Positions 38,696 to 52,429 of a stretch of 64,000 bases of DNA are shown here, piece after piece. The first letter of the stretch is position 1. Every line of letters starts with the position of its first letter. This stretch comes from Corallococcus caeni (GTDB lineage: Bacteria; Myxococcota; Myxococcia; Myxococcales; Myxococcaceae), in assembly GCF_036245865.1 (NCBI RefSeq), contig NZ_BTTW01000001.1, positions 1,940,249 through 2,004,248 of the forward strand. The letters are read 5' to 3'. The position numbers and the translations under genes are program-made. The notes beneath the pieces were generated by a model. That model made no database searches, was not told where the DNA came from, and worked only from the letters and a program-made list of their open reading frames with translations.

Positions 38696-40294
38696 GTGCG
38701 AGCACTGGCCGACCTGTACGACACGCTCGACCAGACGACCTCCACCAACGCGAAGGTGGAGGCGATGGCGCAATACTTCCGGAAGACGCCACCGGAGGAC
38801 GCGGCCTGGGGTCTGTTCTTCCTCACGGGCCAGAAGCTCAAGCGGCTGCTCACGTCGAAGCTGCTGGTGGGCTGGACGCAGGAGCTGACGGGCATCCCGG
38901 ACTGGCTCTTCGATGAAGTCTACGCGTCGGTGGGAGACCTGGCGGAGGTGATTGCCCTGCTGCTCGACGGCGCGAACTTCCCGCCCGAGCACGCCGAGGA
39001 ACTCCCTCTCTCCCGATGGCTGGAGGAGCGCCTGTTGCCGCTGCGCGGCCTGGAAGCGGCGGAGCAGCGCGAGCGCGTGGTGGGCTGGTGGAGGTCCATG
39101 CCCCGCCGCGAGCTGTTCCTGCTCAACAAGATGCTCACCGGCGAGCTGCGCGTGGGCGTGTCCAACACGTTGGTGGTGCGCGCCATCGCGCAGGTCACGG
39201 GGCTGCCGCCGCCCAGCGTGGCGCACCGGCTGATGGGGACGTGGACGCCGACGAAGGCGTTCTTCGAACAGCTCGTCGCGCCGGATGTGTCGGACGGCCA
39301 CGTGTCGCGCCCGTATCCGTACTACCTCGCGTCACCGCTGGAACAGCCCGCGGAGTCGCTGGGTGAGGTGAGTGACTGGCTGGTCGAGTGGAAGTGGGAC
39401 GGCATCCGGGGCCAGCTCATCCGCCGACAGGGCGACGTGTTCCTCTGGAGCCGCGGCGAGGAGCTGATCACCGAACGCTTCCCTGAAATCACCGAGGCCG
39501 CCCGGGCCCTGCCCGAGGGCACGGTGCTCGACGGCGAGGTGATGGCCTACGAGGACGGGACGCCCCTGCCCTTCGCCCGGCTCCAGCGCCGCATTGGCAG
39601 ACAGAAGCTCACGCCCAAGGTGCTGGCGGAGGCCCCCGCCGCGTTCGTCGTCTACGACCTGCTGGAGCAGGACGGCAAGGACGTGCGCGAGCTGCCCCTG
39701 CGCGAGCGCCGCGCGAGGCTGGAGGCCCTGCTCAAGGACCACCCGCGCTTCCCCATCTCGCCTTCGGTGACGGCGCCGTCGTGGGAGGCATTGGCGGAGC
39801 TGCGCAAGGAGTCCCGCGAGCGCAACGTCGAAGGCCTGATGATCAAGCGCCTGGACTCCGTGTACCAGACGGGGCGCAAGCGCGGCGATTGGTGGAAGTG
39901 GAAGATCGACCCGTACACGGTGGACGCGGTGTTGCTCTACGCGCACCCGGGCCACGGCCGGCGCTCGTCGCTCTACACGGACTACACCTTCGCGGTGTGG
40001 AACGGCGAGGACCTGCTGCCGGTGACGAAGGCCTACTCGGGTCTCACCGATGAGGAGATTGGCCGGCTGGACCGGTGGATCCGCGCCCACACGCGGGAGA
40101 AGTTCGGTCCAGTGCGCTCGGTGGATCCAGAGCAGGTGTTCGAGCTGCACTTCGAAGCCATCGCCCCGTCCCCGCGACACAAGTCGGGCATCGCCTTGCG
40201 CTTCCCCCGCATCGCCCGCTGGCGCGCGGACAAGACGGCGAGGGACGCGGACACGCTCGACTCGCTGAAGGGGCTGCTCCATGCAGCCCACTAA
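38696..40294 (+). CDS. ATP-dependent DNA ligase (ligase-associated DNA damage module)
   Basis: A 532-residue ATP-dependent ligase joining DNA breaks. The N-terminal helical region (1-200) includes LLNKMLTGELRVGVS; the nucleotidyltransferase motif I has Lys233 in VEWKWDGIR. Later motifs are VLDGEVMAYEDG, NVEGLMIKRLDSVYQ and WWKWKIDPYTVD; an OB fold follows with VTKAYSGLTDEEI. The start is GTG at 38696. Its end overlaps the helicase start by 14 bp, so all four genes form an operon. Confidence 0.95.
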   Translation: MRALADLYDTLDQTTSTNAKVEAMAQYFRKTPPEDAAWGLFFLTGQKLKRLLTSKLLVGWTQELTGIPDWLFDEVYASVGDLAEVIALLLDGANFPPEHAEELPLSRWLEERLLPLRGLEAAEQRERVVGWWRSMPRRELFLLNKMLTGELRVGVSNTLVVRAIAQVTGLPPPSVAHRLMGTWTPTKAFFEQLVAPDVSDGHVSRPYPYYLASPLEQPAESLGEVSDWLVEWKWDGIRGQLIRRQGDVFLWSRGEELITERFPEITEAARALPEGTVLDGEVMAYEDGTPLPFARLQRRIGRQKLTPKVLAEAPAAFVVYDLLEQDGKDVRELPLRERRARLEALLKDHPRFPISPSVTAPSWEALAELRKESRERNVEGLMIKRLDSVYQTGRKRGDWWKWKIDPYTVDAVLLYAHPGHGRRSSLYTDYTFAVWNGEDLLPVTKAYSGLTDEEIGRLDRWIRAHTREKFGPVRSVDPEQVFELHFEAIAPSPRHKSGIALRFPRIARWRADKTARDADTLDSLKGLLHAAH

Positions 40295-42839
40295 GCCGCG
40301 CCGCCGCAATCGCATGCGAGGCAAGCACGCGCCGGAGAATCAGACCGAAGCACCGAAGCGCACCCGCGCAAAGCGTCCCGTTCCCCGCAGCCCTTCCCCG
40401 TACCAAGGCGCGCCGCTGGATCAACTCCGCCAGTGGTTCGCCGCCAAGGGCTGGACGCCGTACGCCTTCCAGGAGGAGGCCTGGGCGGCCTACGCGCGCG
40501 GAGACAGCGGCCTCATCCACGTGCCCACCGGCGCGGGAAAGACCTACGCGGCCTATATCGGCCCGCTGGCGGACGCGGCGGAGCGCAACGAGAAGGGCCT
40601 TCAGATCCTCTACCTCACGCCGCTGCGAGCAGTGTCGCGTGACGTGGAGCAGGCCCTGCGCGAACCACTGATGGCCCTGGACGCGGACCTGGAGGTGGAG
40701 AGCCGCACGGGCGACACGTCCGCCTCCGTGCGACAGCGTCAGCGCGAGCGCCTGCCCCAGGTCCTCATCACCACGCCGGAGTCCCTGTCACTGCTGCTGA
40801 CCCAGGAGCAGGCAGCGGAGAACTTCGCCTCACTGCGCGCCGTCATCGTGGACGAGTGGCACGAACTGCTCGCCTCCAAGCGAGGCACGCAGGTGGAGCT
40901 GGCCCTGGCGCGCCTGCGCCACTTCGCCCCGGGCCTGCGCATCTGGGCGCTGTCCGCCACGCTCGCCAACCTGGAGGAGGCCGCGCGCACCGTCGTCGGC
41001 ACGGACCGCGAGCCCACGCTGGTCAGCGCGGATCTCCAGCGTCCCGTGGACGTGGAGACGCTGCTCCCCGCGGAGGTGGACACCTTCCCGTGGTCGGGCC
41101 ACCTGGGATTCTCCATGCTCCCGCGCGTGGCCGAGTGGCTGGACCCCACGCAGTCCACGCTCCTCTTCACCAACACGCGTTCACAAGCGGAGCGCTGGTT
41201 CGAAGGGCTGCGTTTCCTGCGCCCGGAATGGGAGCACCTGCTCGCGCTACACCACGGCTCCATCGACCGCGAGGAGCGCGAGCGCGTGGAGGGCGGCCTC
41301 AAGGACGGCAGCCTGCGCCTCGTCGTGTGCACGTCCTCGCTGGACCTGGGCGTGGACTTCGGCCCGGTGGAGCGCGTCATCCAGATAGGCAGTCCCAAGG
41401 GCATCGGTCGCACCCTCCAGCGCGCGGGCCGCAGCGCGCACCGCCCCGGCGCCACCTGTCGCATCCTCTTCGTCCCCACGCACGCGCTCGAACTGGTGGA
41501 GATGGCCGCCGCCCGGGACGCCATCGCGAGCCGCGAGGTGGAGCCGCGCACGCCGCTGTCCAAGCCGCTCGACGTGCTGGCCCAGCACCTGGTGACGTGC
41601 GCGCTGGGAGGAGGCTTCACCCGCGAAGCCCTGCGCGACGAGGTCCGCACCGCCACGAGCTACGCGTCCCTCACCGACGAGGAGTTCGACTGGGCGCTCG
41701 CCCTGGTGCGCGAGGGTGGCCCCACGCTGCGCGCCTACCCGGAGTTCCGCCGCGTGGTCGAAGTGGACGGCCGCTTCCGCGTCCCCGACGTGCGCCTCGC
41801 GAGGCTGCACCGGCTCAACATCGGCACCATCACCTCGGACGCGTCCGTGCAGCTGCGCTACTGGAGCGGCGGCAACCTGGGCACCGTGGAGGAGTCCTAC
41901 GTCAGCCGCCTGAAGCCCGGAGACACCTTCCTCTTCGCGGGCCGCCGGCTGGAGTTCAGCCGCTTCAAGGACATGACGGCGTACGTGAAGCCCGCGAAGG
42001 CCAAGGCCACGCAGACGCCGCGCTGGGGCGGCAGCCGCCTGCCCCTCTCCACGTCGCTCGCCTCCGCGATGCGCCGCACGCTGGAGGCCGCGCGCCAGGG
42101 CGACGTGACGCGAGACGAGATCGCCGCCGCGTGGCCCATCCTCGACGCGCAGGCCCGCCTGTCCCGCATCCCCGGCGACGGCCGCTGTCTGGCGGAGACC
42201 TGCCGCACCCGCGACGGCCACCACCTCTTCCTCTATCCCTTTGAAGGAAGGCTCGTGCACGAGGGCCTGGCGGCGCTCCTCGCCCTGCGCCTCACGCGCC
42301 TGCAGAAGGCCACCTTCAGCCTGTCGGTGAACGACTACGGCCTGGAGCTGCTCACCCCCACGCCCTTCCCCTTCGACGAGGCCCTGCGCCCGGCCCTCTT
42401 CACCCGCGAGCGGCTGGTGGAGGACATCCTGGAGAGCGTGAACCTGAGCGAGCTCGCGCGCCGGCAGTTCCGCGACATCGCCCGCGTGGCCGGGCTGGTG
42501 ATGCCGGGCCTGCCCGGAGCGCGCAAGTCCACCCGCCAGGTCCAGGCCAGCTCCGCGCTCCTCTACGACGTCTTCGTGAAGTACGACCCGGACAACCTCC
42601 TGCTGCGCCAGGCGCGACGCGAGGTGCTGGAGCACCAGTTCGAACAGGGCCGGCTCGCGCGCACCCTACAGCGCCTGGAGGCGAACCCCGTCGAGGTCGT
42701 CCACGTCCACCGGCCCTCGCCGCTGGCCTTCCCGCTCGTCGTCGAGCGCATCAGCGCGAGCGTGTCCAACGAATCCCTGCTGGACCGCGTGGAGCGACTC
42801 AAGGAGCGATGGTCCCAGGCCGATGCCAGACCCGCGTAG
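40281..42839 (+). CDS. Ligase-associated DNA damage response DEXH-box helicase (Lhr-Core type)
   Basis: An 852-residue SF2 helicase of the Lhr-Core family, which unwinds 3'-tailed DNA or RNA:DNA hybrids. After a basic head, motif I is VPTGAGKTYAAY, motif Ia TPLRAVSRDVEQAL, motif II DEWHELLASKRG, motif III ALSATLANLEEA, motif VI QRAGRSAHRPG. A winged-helix and beta-barrel region occupies the C-terminal half (LTRLQKATFSLSVNDYGLEL). It starts inside the ligase end and runs 31 bp into the PdeM gene. Confidence 0.95.
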   Translation: MQPTKPRRRNRMRGKHAPENQTEAPKRTRAKRPVPRSPSPYQGAPLDQLRQWFAAKGWTPYAFQEEAWAAYARGDSGLIHVPTGAGKTYAAYIGPLADAAERNEKGLQILYLTPLRAVSRDVEQALREPLMALDADLEVESRTGDTSASVRQRQRERLPQVLITTPESLSLLLTQEQAAENFASLRAVIVDEWHELLASKRGTQVELALARLRHFAPGLRIWALSATLANLEEAARTVVGTDREPTLVSADLQRPVDVETLLPAEVDTFPWSGHLGFSMLPRVAEWLDPTQSTLLFTNTRSQAERWFEGLRFLRPEWEHLLALHHGSIDREERERVEGGLKDGSLRLVVCTSSLDLGVDFGPVERVIQIGSPKGIGRTLQRAGRSAHRPGATCRILFVPTHALELVEMAAARDAIASREVEPRTPLSKPLDVLAQHLVTCALGGGFTREALRDEVRTATSYASLTDEEFDWALALVREGGPTLRAYPEFRRVVEVDGRFRVPDVRLARLHRLNIGTITSDASVQLRYWSGGNLGTVEESYVSRLKPGDTFLFAGRRLEFSRFKDMTAYVKPAKAKATQTPRWGGSRLPLSTSLASAMRRTLEAARQGDVTRDEIAAAWPILDAQARLSRIPGDGRCLAETCRTRDGHHLFLYPFEGRLVHEGLAALLALRLTRLQKATFSLSVNDYGLELLTPTPFPFDEALRPALFTRERLVEDILESVNLSELARRQFRDIARVAGLVMPGLPGARKSTRQVQASSALLYDVFVKYDPDNLLLRQARREVLEHQFEQGRLARTLQRLEANPVEVVHVHRPSPLAFPLVVERISASVSNESLLDRVERLKERWSQADARPA

Positions 42840-43462
42840 CGGACGCGGACGTGGAGCTGCTCCCGGAGCGGGCCCTGCACTGGCCTGAAGCCGGCGTGCT
42901 CGCCGTGGCCGACCTGCACTGGGGCAAGACCGAGTCGTTCCAGCAGCACGGCATCCCCCTGCCCCTGGGCGTCCTGGAGGATGACCTGGCCCGCCTCTCC
43001 TCCGCCCTCACCGCCACCGGCGCCCGGCGCCTCCTCCTGGTGGGGGACCTCGTGCATTCGAAACAGGGGCTCACCGCCGATGTCATCAGCCGCGTGAATG
43101 CCTGGCGCGAAAACCATGCTTCATTAGAAGTCGTACTGATACGCGGCAATCACGACCGCCACGTCCGGACCCTGCCCCCCACCTGGCGGATGGAGGATCG
43201 CGAGGACGCATGGGATGAAGGCCCGTTCCGCTTCGCCCACCACCCGGAGCCCGCTACAGGCCGCTACGTGTGGGCCGGTCATCTCCACCCCATGGTGCGC
43301 CTGACGGGCGGGGCGGACCGGCTGCGGCTGCCGTGCTTCCACCTGCGCCCCGGGGTGGGCGTGCTGCCCGCGTTCAGCGCCTTCACCGGGGGGCTCGACG
43401 TGCGGCGGGGCAGGAAGGACCGCGTCTACGCCGTCGCCGGCACCGCGGTGGTGGAGGTCTAG
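42809..43462 (+). CDS. pdeM: Ligase-associated metallophosphoesterase PdeM
   Basis: A 217-residue calcineurin-like phosphoesterase. Its metal-binding motifs are VADLHWGKTES, LLVGDLVHSKQGL, LIRGNHDRHV and WAGHLHPMVRL. It is the fourth member of the Lhr-ligase-exonuclease set; the family cleaves phosphodiesters or processes DNA ends. It overlaps the helicase stop by 31 bp. The HNH gene begins 6 bp after its stop. Confidence 0.93.
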   Translation: MVPGRCQTRVADADVELLPERALHWPEAGVLAVADLHWGKTESFQQHGIPLPLGVLEDDLARLSSALTATGARRLLLVGDLVHSKQGLTADVISRVNAWRENHASLEVVLIRGNHDRHVRTLPPTWRMEDREDAWDEGPFRFAHHPEPATGRYVWAGHLHPMVRLTGGADRLRLPCFHLRPGVGVLPAFSAFTGGLDVRRGRKDRVYAVAGTAVVEV

Positions 43463-43468
43463 CGAGCC

Positions 43469-43834
43469 ATGAGCCAGGCCAGGCGCCGCCGCGTGCTGGC
43501 GATCATCGCCACCGACGCCACCTTCGAGCGCGTCCCCCACCGGGGCGCCGAGGTGTGGATGGGCAAGTGCCTGCACTGCAACGCCCACCTCGCCGTCGGC
43601 CTGGACGGCGAGCCCATCAGCCGCGCCACCATCGAGCACATCGTGCCCCGGACCGCCGGCGGCACCGACGCGCTGGAGAACCTGGGCCTCGCCTGCGCCC
43701 GCTGCAACCAGGGCAAGGGCAGCCGCCACGACGCCCACTTCCACCGCGACGCCCGCGTGCGCGAGCTGGTGGACCGCCTGCTCCAGAAGCGCCGCGATCG
43801 CTGGCGCGACCCCGGTGACCCGGACTCCGAGTAG
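43469..43834 (+). CDS. HNH endonuclease
   Basis: A 121-residue small nuclease: a Cys pair (CLHCN) and later CARCN form the zinc knuckle, with the HNH core IEHIVPRTAGGTDALENLGL between. The tail is basic (LLQKRRDRWRD). It starts 6 bp after pdeM and is likely part of the same transcript, adding a nuclease to the repair module. Free-standing HNH proteins of this size are found in many settings, so its exact role is unknown. Confidence 0.88.
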   Translation: MSQARRRRVLAIIATDATFERVPHRGAEVWMGKCLHCNAHLAVGLDGEPISRATIEHIVPRTAGGTDALENLGLACARCNQGKGSRHDAHFHRDARVRELVDRLLQKRRDRWRDPGDPDSE

Positions 43835-44281
43835 CCCCGCTTCAGGCGTGGCGCGCGCCGTCGCACCTTGTAGCGCGCACCCTGAGAGGGATTGCTCCCC
43901 GAGGGCGGCGCTCCTCGCGCAAAGCCCCCTTCCGATCGCCAGAAGCGGGATTCATCACCCCGCGCGGGCAACTTGTCGCAACCGCCCCGGGAAGTGCTAA
44001 GCGATCCTTATTCCCACTCCCCACAGAATGGTTGACACTGCCGTGTTCATGGTTGATGGTCCCGCGCCGCATTGGGTCGGGAAATGCATGAGGGACCCGC
44101 GCCCACGGCACCATCCTAGAGGTTCGTTGGACGTGACTGCCTTGCCGTCTGAGCGCCAGGAGCCACCGCCCGCCCGGTCCACCGGGACCGGGACGGCCCC
44201 CCTGACTTCCGCGCCGAACGGTTTCCCCGCGTCCACTCCTGCTTCCATGTCGCCTTCAGTCCTCTTGACCCTGGTCCTGGT
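43835..44281 (+). promoter_or_regulatory. 447-bp intergenic region with leader of the respiratory operon
   Basis: This gap separates the HNH gene from actA. Its middle has a lower G+C stretch (about 43990-44060) that contains a perfect TTGACA at 44032-44037. The remaining 220 bp up to actA would be a long leader. An 85-codon reading frame (44028-44285) runs through it and ends by ATGA overlap with actA, but it is Pro/Ser/Thr-rich and I do not call it a gene. Confidence 0.45.
44032..44060 (+). promoter_or_regulatory. Candidate sigma-70 type promoter for the ACIII-caa3 operon
   Basis: TTGACA at 44032-44037 matches the -35 consensus exactly. With a 17-bp spacer the -10 would be GATGGT at 44055-44060, which keeps only the A, first T and last T. 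It lies in the least G+C-rich part of the gap. Another start site is possible. Confidence 0.4.
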
Positions 44282-44940
44282 ATGAGCGGCCCTCTCTTCC
44301 CACGCTGGACGAATACGGTGTCGCGCCTGTCGGCCGCGATGCTCCTCGCCGTGCCCGCCATCGCCATCGGTGGCCTGCTGGCCTACGTGCGCTCCCCGCA
44401 CGTGACCAATCAGGCGCACCCGGTGGAACAGCCCATCGAGTTCGACCACCGGCACCACGCCGGTGACGAGCAGATCGACTGTCGCTACTGCCACTGGACG
44501 GTGGAGAAGTCCCCGTCGGCGGGCATCCCCTCCACCACGGTGTGCATGTCCTGCCACGCCCAGGTGTGGAACAAGAGCCCGTACCTCACCGAGGTCCGCA
44601 AGGCGTTCTTCGCCGACCAGCCCATCCCCTGGGTTCGCGTCCACAACCTGCCGGACTTCGTCTACTTCAACCACTCCATCCACGTGGGCAAGGGCGTCGG
44701 CTGCGCCACCTGCCACGGCCGCGTGGACCAGATGGGCGCCATCGAGCAGTCCGCCCCGCTGACGATGAGCTGGTGCCTGGACTGCCACCGCAACCCCGGC
44801 CCCAACCTCCGCCCCCAGGAGTTCATCACCAGCATGACCTGGGCGCCCCCCACGGAGAAGGCGGAGGCCACGGCCCTCGCTGAGAAGCTCTCCAAGGAAT
44901 ACGACGTTCACTCGCGCACGAGCTGCTCCACATGCCACCG

Positions 44941-44944
<4 letters not shown>
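44282..44944 (+). CDS. actA: ActA, pentaheme cytochrome c subunit of Alternative Complex III
   Basis: A 220-residue multiheme cytochrome with one N-terminal membrane anchor (AMLLAVPAIAIGGLLAYV). Five heme sites are visible: CRYCH, CMSCH, CATCH, CLDCH and CSTCH, the last at the very end. It receives electrons from the iron-sulfur subunit ActB and passes them to ActE or the oxidase. The stop overlaps actB by ATGA. First gene of the ACIII-oxidase operon. Confidence 0.94.
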
Positions 44945-48153
<3,209 letters not shown>

Positions 48154-48158
48154 CCGTC

Positions 48159-49598
<1,440 letters not shown>

Positions 49599-49602
49599 CA
49601 TC

Positions 49603-50148
49603 ATGGAAGCCAAGGTCCTTGATTCCTGGGTGTTGGCCGAGTTCGCCACCCCGGAAGCCCTCGTCTCCGCGACGCAGCAGATGCGCGAGAAGGGCTTCCA
49701 GGGGATGGACACCTACTCTCCCTACCCGCTCCACGGCGGGTCGGAGGCCCTCGGTCTGCCGCCCTCGCGCATGCCCTTCATCGCCCTGGGCGGCGGCCTC
49801 ACCGGCATGGTGACCGCCCTCACGATGCAGACGTGGATGAACACCATCGACTACCCGCTCAACGTCGGCGGTCGTCCGTTGCTGAGCCTCCCGGCCTGGG
49901 TGCCCATCACGTTCGAATTGAGCGTGCTGTTCGCCGCGTTCGGCATCTTCTTTGGCCTCCTGGGCCTCAGCAAGCTGCCGCAGCCCTACCACCCGGCCTT
50001 CGAGTCGGAAGAGTTCCGCAGCGCGTCCACGCACGGCTATTGGCTGAGCATCCCGCACCCCACGGGGACGGACGCCGCGGACGTCAAGAACCAGCTGACG
50101 GCCCTGGGCGCGACCCACGTGACCGTCGTGTCGGGAGAGAACGAATGA
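49603..50148 (+). CDS. actD: ActD, membrane subunit of Alternative Complex III (DUF3341)
   Basis: A 181-residue protein with two transmembrane helices (about 63-85 and 100-125) and a soluble ferredoxin-like head (VLAEFATPEALVSATQQM, GMDTYSPYPLHG). The ATG at 49603 lies 4 bp after actC; an earlier in-frame ATG at 49546 would overlap actC heavily. The end overlaps actE by ATGA. It has no redox centre and is structural in known ACIII complexes. Confidence 0.93.
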   Translation: MEAKVLDSWVLAEFATPEALVSATQQMREKGFQGMDTYSPYPLHGGSEALGLPPSRMPFIALGGGLTGMVTALTMQTWMNTIDYPLNVGGRPLLSLPAWVPITFELSVLFAAFGIFFGLLGLSKLPQPYHPAFESEEFRSASTHGYWLSIPHPTGTDAADVKNQLTALGATHVTVVSGENE

Positions 50149-50705
50149 GGTGGCTCATCCCCGCCGCCGGGCTCGCCGCGCTCACGGGCTGCAACGTCAG
50201 CTCGGAGTTCCTCCAGCGCATGGAGTCCCAGGCGAAGTACGAGTACTACGAGACGTCCGAGTTCTGGCCGGACGGCCGCGCCATGCGCGTGCCCCCCGCC
50301 GGCACCGTCCCGCGCGAGCGGCCGGTGGGCAACCCGGGCATCTCCACGGGCCGCGCCAATGGCGTCGCCGTGAGCGCCATCCCGCTGCCGGTGGACAAGC
50401 AGCTGCTGGCGCTGGGCCAGAAGAAGTACAACATCGTCTGCTCGCAGTGCCATGGCGTGCTCGGCGACGGCAACAGCGTCGTGGCGGAGAACATGGCGCT
50501 GCGCCTGCCGCCGTCCCTGCTGGAGCTCGCGGACAAGCCGGCCGGCCACTTCTACACCGCCATCAACGAGGGCTACGGCATCATGCCGTCCTTCTCGGGT
50601 GAGCTCGACACGCGTGAGCGCTGGGCCGTCGTCGCCTATGTGCGCGCGCTGCAGGCCGCCCGGAGCACCGCCGGGACGCAGCCCGTCCCGCAGGAGAACC
50701 GATGA
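50145..50705 (+). CDS. actE: ActE, monoheme cytochrome c lipoprotein of Alternative Complex III
   Basis: A 186-residue lipoprotein: lipobox LAALTGC with Cys16. The heme site CSQCH sits near residue 100 with the distal Met likely in GIMPSFSGEL. FYTAINEGYGIMPS is a common segment of this family. It transfers electrons from ActA towards the caa3 oxidase. Overlaps with actD and actF by ATGA on both sides. Confidence 0.94.
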   Translation: MRWLIPAAGLAALTGCNVSSEFLQRMESQAKYEYYETSEFWPDGRAMRVPPAGTVPRERPVGNPGISTGRANGVAVSAIPLPVDKQLLALGQKKYNIVCSQCHGVLGDGNSVVAENMALRLPPSLLELADKPAGHFYTAINEGYGIMPSFSGELDTRERWAVVAYVRALQAARSTAGTQPVPQENR

Positions 50706-51901
50706 TTGCCATGGAGCGCTACACCGGCACGCCCAAGCTGATGGTGCCCGCGTTCGGCCTGGGCGTGGTGGGCCTCGTGCTCACCGCCGTGGGCTTCTTC
50801 ATGAACCCCGAGGCGACCAGCTTCAGCTACCTCTTGGGCTTCACCTACTGGGTCGGCATCAGCGTGTCCGCCCTCATCATGCTGGCCATCTTCCACACGG
50901 CCAAGGCGAAGTGGCCCATCGTCCTGCGCCGCGCCATGGAGACGATGTCCATCGCGGTGCCCGTCTTCGCGGTGCTCATCCTCGCCCTCATCCCGATGAT
51001 GAAGTACCTCTACCCCTGGGTGGATGGCTCGCCGCTGGCCGCCCACATCCACGGCGTGGAGGTGGAGCACCTGGCGCACAAGAAGGCCCACTACCTGAAC
51101 CTGGGCTTCTTCGCCGTCCGCCAGGTCATCTACTTCGCGGTGTGGATCTTCGTCTCGCACCGGCTGTACGGCTGGAGCACGAAGCAGGATGAGACGGGCG
51201 AGTTGGAGCTGACCGTCAAGCAGCGCAAGTTCTCCCCGGGCGCCCTGCCCTTCCTGGCGCTGACCATCACCTTCGCCGCCTTCGACTGGCTGATGAGCCT
51301 CACCCCGCTGTGGCAGTCCACCATCTTCGGCGCCTACTACTTCGCCGGCAGCTTCCTGGCCGCCTTCTGCGTGCTCGCGCTGGCCACGGTGCGGGCCCAG
51401 GGCAAGGACCTGTACGGCAGCCTGGTGAAGACGCCGCACTACCACAACCTGGGCAAGCTCATCTTCGCCTTCACGGCGTTCTGGGCCTACATCGGCTTCT
51501 CCCAGTTCCTGCTGGTGTGGATCGCCAACATCCCGGAAGAGGCCCCCTGGTACGGCCTGCGCATGTACGGCCCGTGGCGCGGCGTCTCCTACGTCATCTT
51601 CTTCGGCCACTTCGTGCTGCCGTTCTTCACGCTGCTGTCACGCAAGCTGAAGGAGAAGCCGGGGACCCTGGCGGTGGCCGCCACCTACCTGCTTCTCATG
51701 CACGCCGTGGACCTGTATTGGCTCATCTGGCCGGCGTTCTCCGGTGAGGCCGGTCCGACCTTCCACTGGACGATTCTCACGGCCTTCGTGGGCGTGGGCG
51801 GGGTCTCGGTGGGCTACGCCCTGTTCCGGGCGCGCGGTCGGTACACCTTCCCGGTGAAGGACCCCTACATCGCGGAGTCCCTGAGGTACGTGCAGCCATG
51901 A
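50702..51901 (+). CDS. actF: ActF, second NrfD-like membrane subunit of Alternative Complex III
   Basis: A 399-residue integral membrane protein with about ten helices, paralogous to ActC. LGFTYWVGISVSALIMLAIF and AFDWLMSLTPLW are family-typical; QFLLVWIANIPEEAPW is another. It overlaps actE and the next gene by ATGA. In ACIII structures ActF sits beside ActC and may help proton movement. Confidence 0.94.
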   Translation: MIAMERYTGTPKLMVPAFGLGVVGLVLTAVGFFMNPEATSFSYLLGFTYWVGISVSALIMLAIFHTAKAKWPIVLRRAMETMSIAVPVFAVLILALIPMMKYLYPWVDGSPLAAHIHGVEVEHLAHKKAHYLNLGFFAVRQVIYFAVWIFVSHRLYGWSTKQDETGELELTVKQRKFSPGALPFLALTITFAAFDWLMSLTPLWQSTIFGAYYFAGSFLAAFCVLALATVRAQGKDLYGSLVKTPHYHNLGKLIFAFTAFWAYIGFSQFLLVWIANIPEEAPWYGLRMYGPWRGVSYVIFFGHFVLPFFTLLSRKLKEKPGTLAVAATYLLLMHAVDLYWLIWPAFSGEAGPTFHWTILTAFVGVGGVSVGYALFRARGRYTFPVKDPYIAESLRYVQP

Positions 51902-52389
51902 AGAAGACCCAGTCCGAAGTCGAATCGCGGGTCATCGTCGGCGCGCATGGCGTCGCGGCCGAGGAAGACCACCTCGTCATGGGGAAGGTCGTCGGCGTCG
52001 GCGTGGGCGCCATGGTCCTCTTCCTCGTGGGCGCGGTGTGGGCCTGGCGCATCCAGGTCGTCACCATGGAGGACGCGCAGCCGGACGGGCCTCCTCCCCG
52101 CCCCGCCGCGGTGGGCCAGTACGAGGTCGGCATCGTGAACCAGCGCCTGTTCGAACAGGACTGGCGCGCGACGGAGAAGCTGGGTGGCCAGCACCAGGCG
52201 CTGAAGAACGGCTGGGGTGACCAGCCGGGCGTCGCCGCCCACAAGCCGCTGGAGCAGGCCATGGACCAGGTCATCGCGACCGAGGCCCAGAAGGCCCGCG
52301 AGCCGGCTCCGGCCCCCGCTCCCGCCCCGCAGCAGGCCCCGGCGCCCGCGCCCCACGCGGCGCCCCCGGCCCCGGCCCCGAAGAAGTAG
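51898..52389 (+). CDS. Small single-span membrane protein of the ACIII operon (possible ActG-like)
   Basis: A 163-residue protein with a hydrophilic head, one transmembrane helix (about 28-50, VGVGVGAMVLFLVGAVWAW), and a periplasmic part (VGIVNQRLFEQDWRATEKLGG) ending in an Ala/Pro tail (APAPAPAPQQAPAP). Coupled to actF by ATGA. Position and single helix recall ActG of known ACIII operons, but sequence resemblance is not evident to me. No heme motif. Confidence 0.7.
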   Translation: MKKTQSEVESRVIVGAHGVAAEEDHLVMGKVVGVGVGAMVLFLVGAVWAWRIQVVTMEDAQPDGPPPRPAAVGQYEVGIVNQRLFEQDWRATEKLGGQHQALKNGWGDQPGVAAHKPLEQAMDQVIATEAQKAREPAPAPAPAPQQAPAPAPHAAPPAPAPKK

Positions 52390-52429
52390 GCTCCCACCCG
52401 CTCCTCCTGCCCCCGAGCTGTCCCGCCCC

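Noticed and set aside
44028..44285. 85-codon frame ending in ATGA overlap with actA
   Set aside because: Pro/Ser/Thr-rich without structure or signal, and it begins inside the candidate promoter; kept only as a leader observation.
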